A stretch of 64,000 nt of DNA, from positions 62,001 to 126,000 of the forward strand of contig KV918985.1 of assembly GCA_002049455.2 (NCBI GenBank). The letters run 5' to 3'. This stretch comes from Porphyra umbilicalis (taxonomy: Eukaryota; Rhodophyta; Bangiophyceae; Bangiales; Bangiaceae). The translations under genes were made by a program, and so were the position numbers. The notes under the pieces were generated by a model. That model did not search any database and was not told the origin of the DNA. It worked only from the letters and a program-made list of their open reading frames with translations. Positions 63,314-64,000 of this stretch are shown here, piece after piece (within the stretch, counting starts at the first letter, position 1; each line of letters opens with the position of its first letter).

Positions 63314-64000
63314 ATGGCCGGAACCACGGCCTGGGCGGTGCCAGCCACCCCCACCCTCCGCCAGAACGGCCCACGCACCAGCAGTGATGCCGGGCGGTGG
63401 GTCGGCCACCGGCCTGCCGTTGGCCGCGGCCGGCGCGCCGCCCCCGCCCCCCGGATGAGCGCTGACCCGCTGCCGACGCCCGTCTCTGTGGTCGCCGCTG
63501 CCCCCCCCCTCCCCCCCCCCCCCCCCGCCGCAAGCGGGTCATCGTCATTGGCGGCGGTTGGGCGGGCTTTACCGCCGCCGACGAGCTAGCCGTCACCGCC
63601 GGCACGGCCGCCGACGCGGCCGCCGGCATTGACGTGCTCCTCGTCGACGCGGCGGCGGCGCCCGGCGGGCTGGCCGCCAGCTGGAAGGCCGAGGACCCCC
63701 CCACGGCTGCCGCCGCCGCGGCCACCACCGCCACGTCCGGCGCGCCGCCGCCCGTGCGGCGCGCGGGCGCCCCCCCCCCCGGCGGACGGTCGAGGCCGGC
63801 ATCCACGGCTACTGGCGGTGTTACACCAACGCCCTCGCCCTCATCCGGGACCGCCTGCACATTGCCGACGGCGACCTCTTCACCCCCTACACGCCGTCTG
63901 TGTTGCACACGTGGGCGCCCGGCGAGCCGCCGGGCACCCCCTCAACGACCGTCACGGCGCCCGTCTTTGGGGACCTCCCCCGCGCGCCGACGCCCGTGGC
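63314..64000 (+). CDS. FAD-dependent amine oxidase/desaturase-like protein, truncated by right edge
   Basis: The likely start is ATG 63314 (MAGTTAWAVPATPTL); 63455 (MSADPLPTPV) is an alternative. A C run (63501-63526) breaks the frame before the FAD-binding Rossmann motif KRVIVIGGGWAGFTAADELA, followed by the acidic strand end DVLLVDAAAAPGGLAASW. A second C run (63769-63780) breaks it again before RTVEAGIHGYWRCYTNALAL. The reading continues LFTPYTPSVLHTWAPGEPP and APVFGDLPRAP to the edge. This pattern (an HGYW-like segment, then FTPYTPS and a GDLPR loop) is typical of plastid or bacterial NAD/FAD-binding amine-oxidase-fold proteins related to carotenoid desaturases and isomerases. The substrate is unknown. 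The Ala/Arg/Pro-rich N-terminus could be a plastid transit peptide. The remainder of the gene lies beyond the window. Confidence 0.72.

Overview
The window looks like nuclear DNA of a very GC-rich, intron-poor eukaryote. Coding regions are dominated by Ala, Gly, Arg and Pro codons. Spliceosomal GT-AG introns are few and short, with GTATGT or GTACGT donors, and can be read in at least five genes. The proteins are plainly eukaryotic: a MYND finger, BTB-BACK, bZIP, UBX, UBL-WLM-UBA-PUB, a CDF transporter and a Dicer-type helicase. A Porphyra/Pyropia-like red alga or another GC-rich microalga would fit, but that is inference; I see no organelle, rRNA or confident tRNA sequence. Many genes carry apparent single-base frame breaks exactly at long G or C runs. 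I read these as homopolymer length errors or variation, and the call of one gene is given across the break.

Layout. 1-1539: start of a membrane protein (minus), running off the left edge. 3125-4084: bZIP factor. 4417-7988: PH-domain pseudokinase (minus). 8.0-11.5 kb: no confident gene. 11.5-13.5 kb: MYND-finger protein (minus). 13.99-16.35 kb: Dicer-type helicase with a Dicer dimerisation-like tail but no RNase III (minus, one intron), followed upstream by a 72-bp palindrome and 45-bp tandem repeat. 17.4-19.3 kb: unknown two-exon gene. 19.7-20.6 kb: TUG/ASPL-like UBX protein (minus). 22.6-24.4 kb: Dus1-type tRNA-dihydrouridine synthase. 24.8-27.8 kb: two tandem copies of a small CBM48 (AMPK-beta-like) protein with a C-terminal CaaX box (minus). 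27.8-33.4 kb: gene-poor, repeat-rich block with a dispersed inverted repeat, a 114-bp duplication and five ~363-bp tandem units. 33.4-34.6 kb: broken-frame PhyH-like dioxygenase (minus). 36.4-38.0 kb: BTB-BACK protein. 41.25-43.14 kb: cofactor-independent phosphoglycerate mutase. 43.84-44.49 kb: 647-bp element with 56-bp terminal inverted repeats. 45.6-46.3 kb: acidic low-complexity protein. 47.2-48.8 kb: Golgi-type sulfotransferase, convergent with a GT8 glycosyltransferase with a multi-TM tail (49.3-51.5 kb). 53.2-55.7 kb: secreted protein of four exons including a 17-nt microexon. 56.4-57.7 kb: CDF transporter with a degraded metal site. 58.3-60.4 kb: Wss1-like protease. 61.0-62.9 kb: large protein ending in a bZIP-like basic region. 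63.3 kb to the right edge: FAD amine-oxidase/desaturase-like protein, truncated.

There is no operon logic. Themes that recur are ubiquitin/p97-linked proteins (UBX, WLM-PUB), secretory-pathway glycan enzymes (sulfotransferase, GT8), glycan binding (CBM48 pair) and RNA biology (Dicer-type helicase, Dus1).
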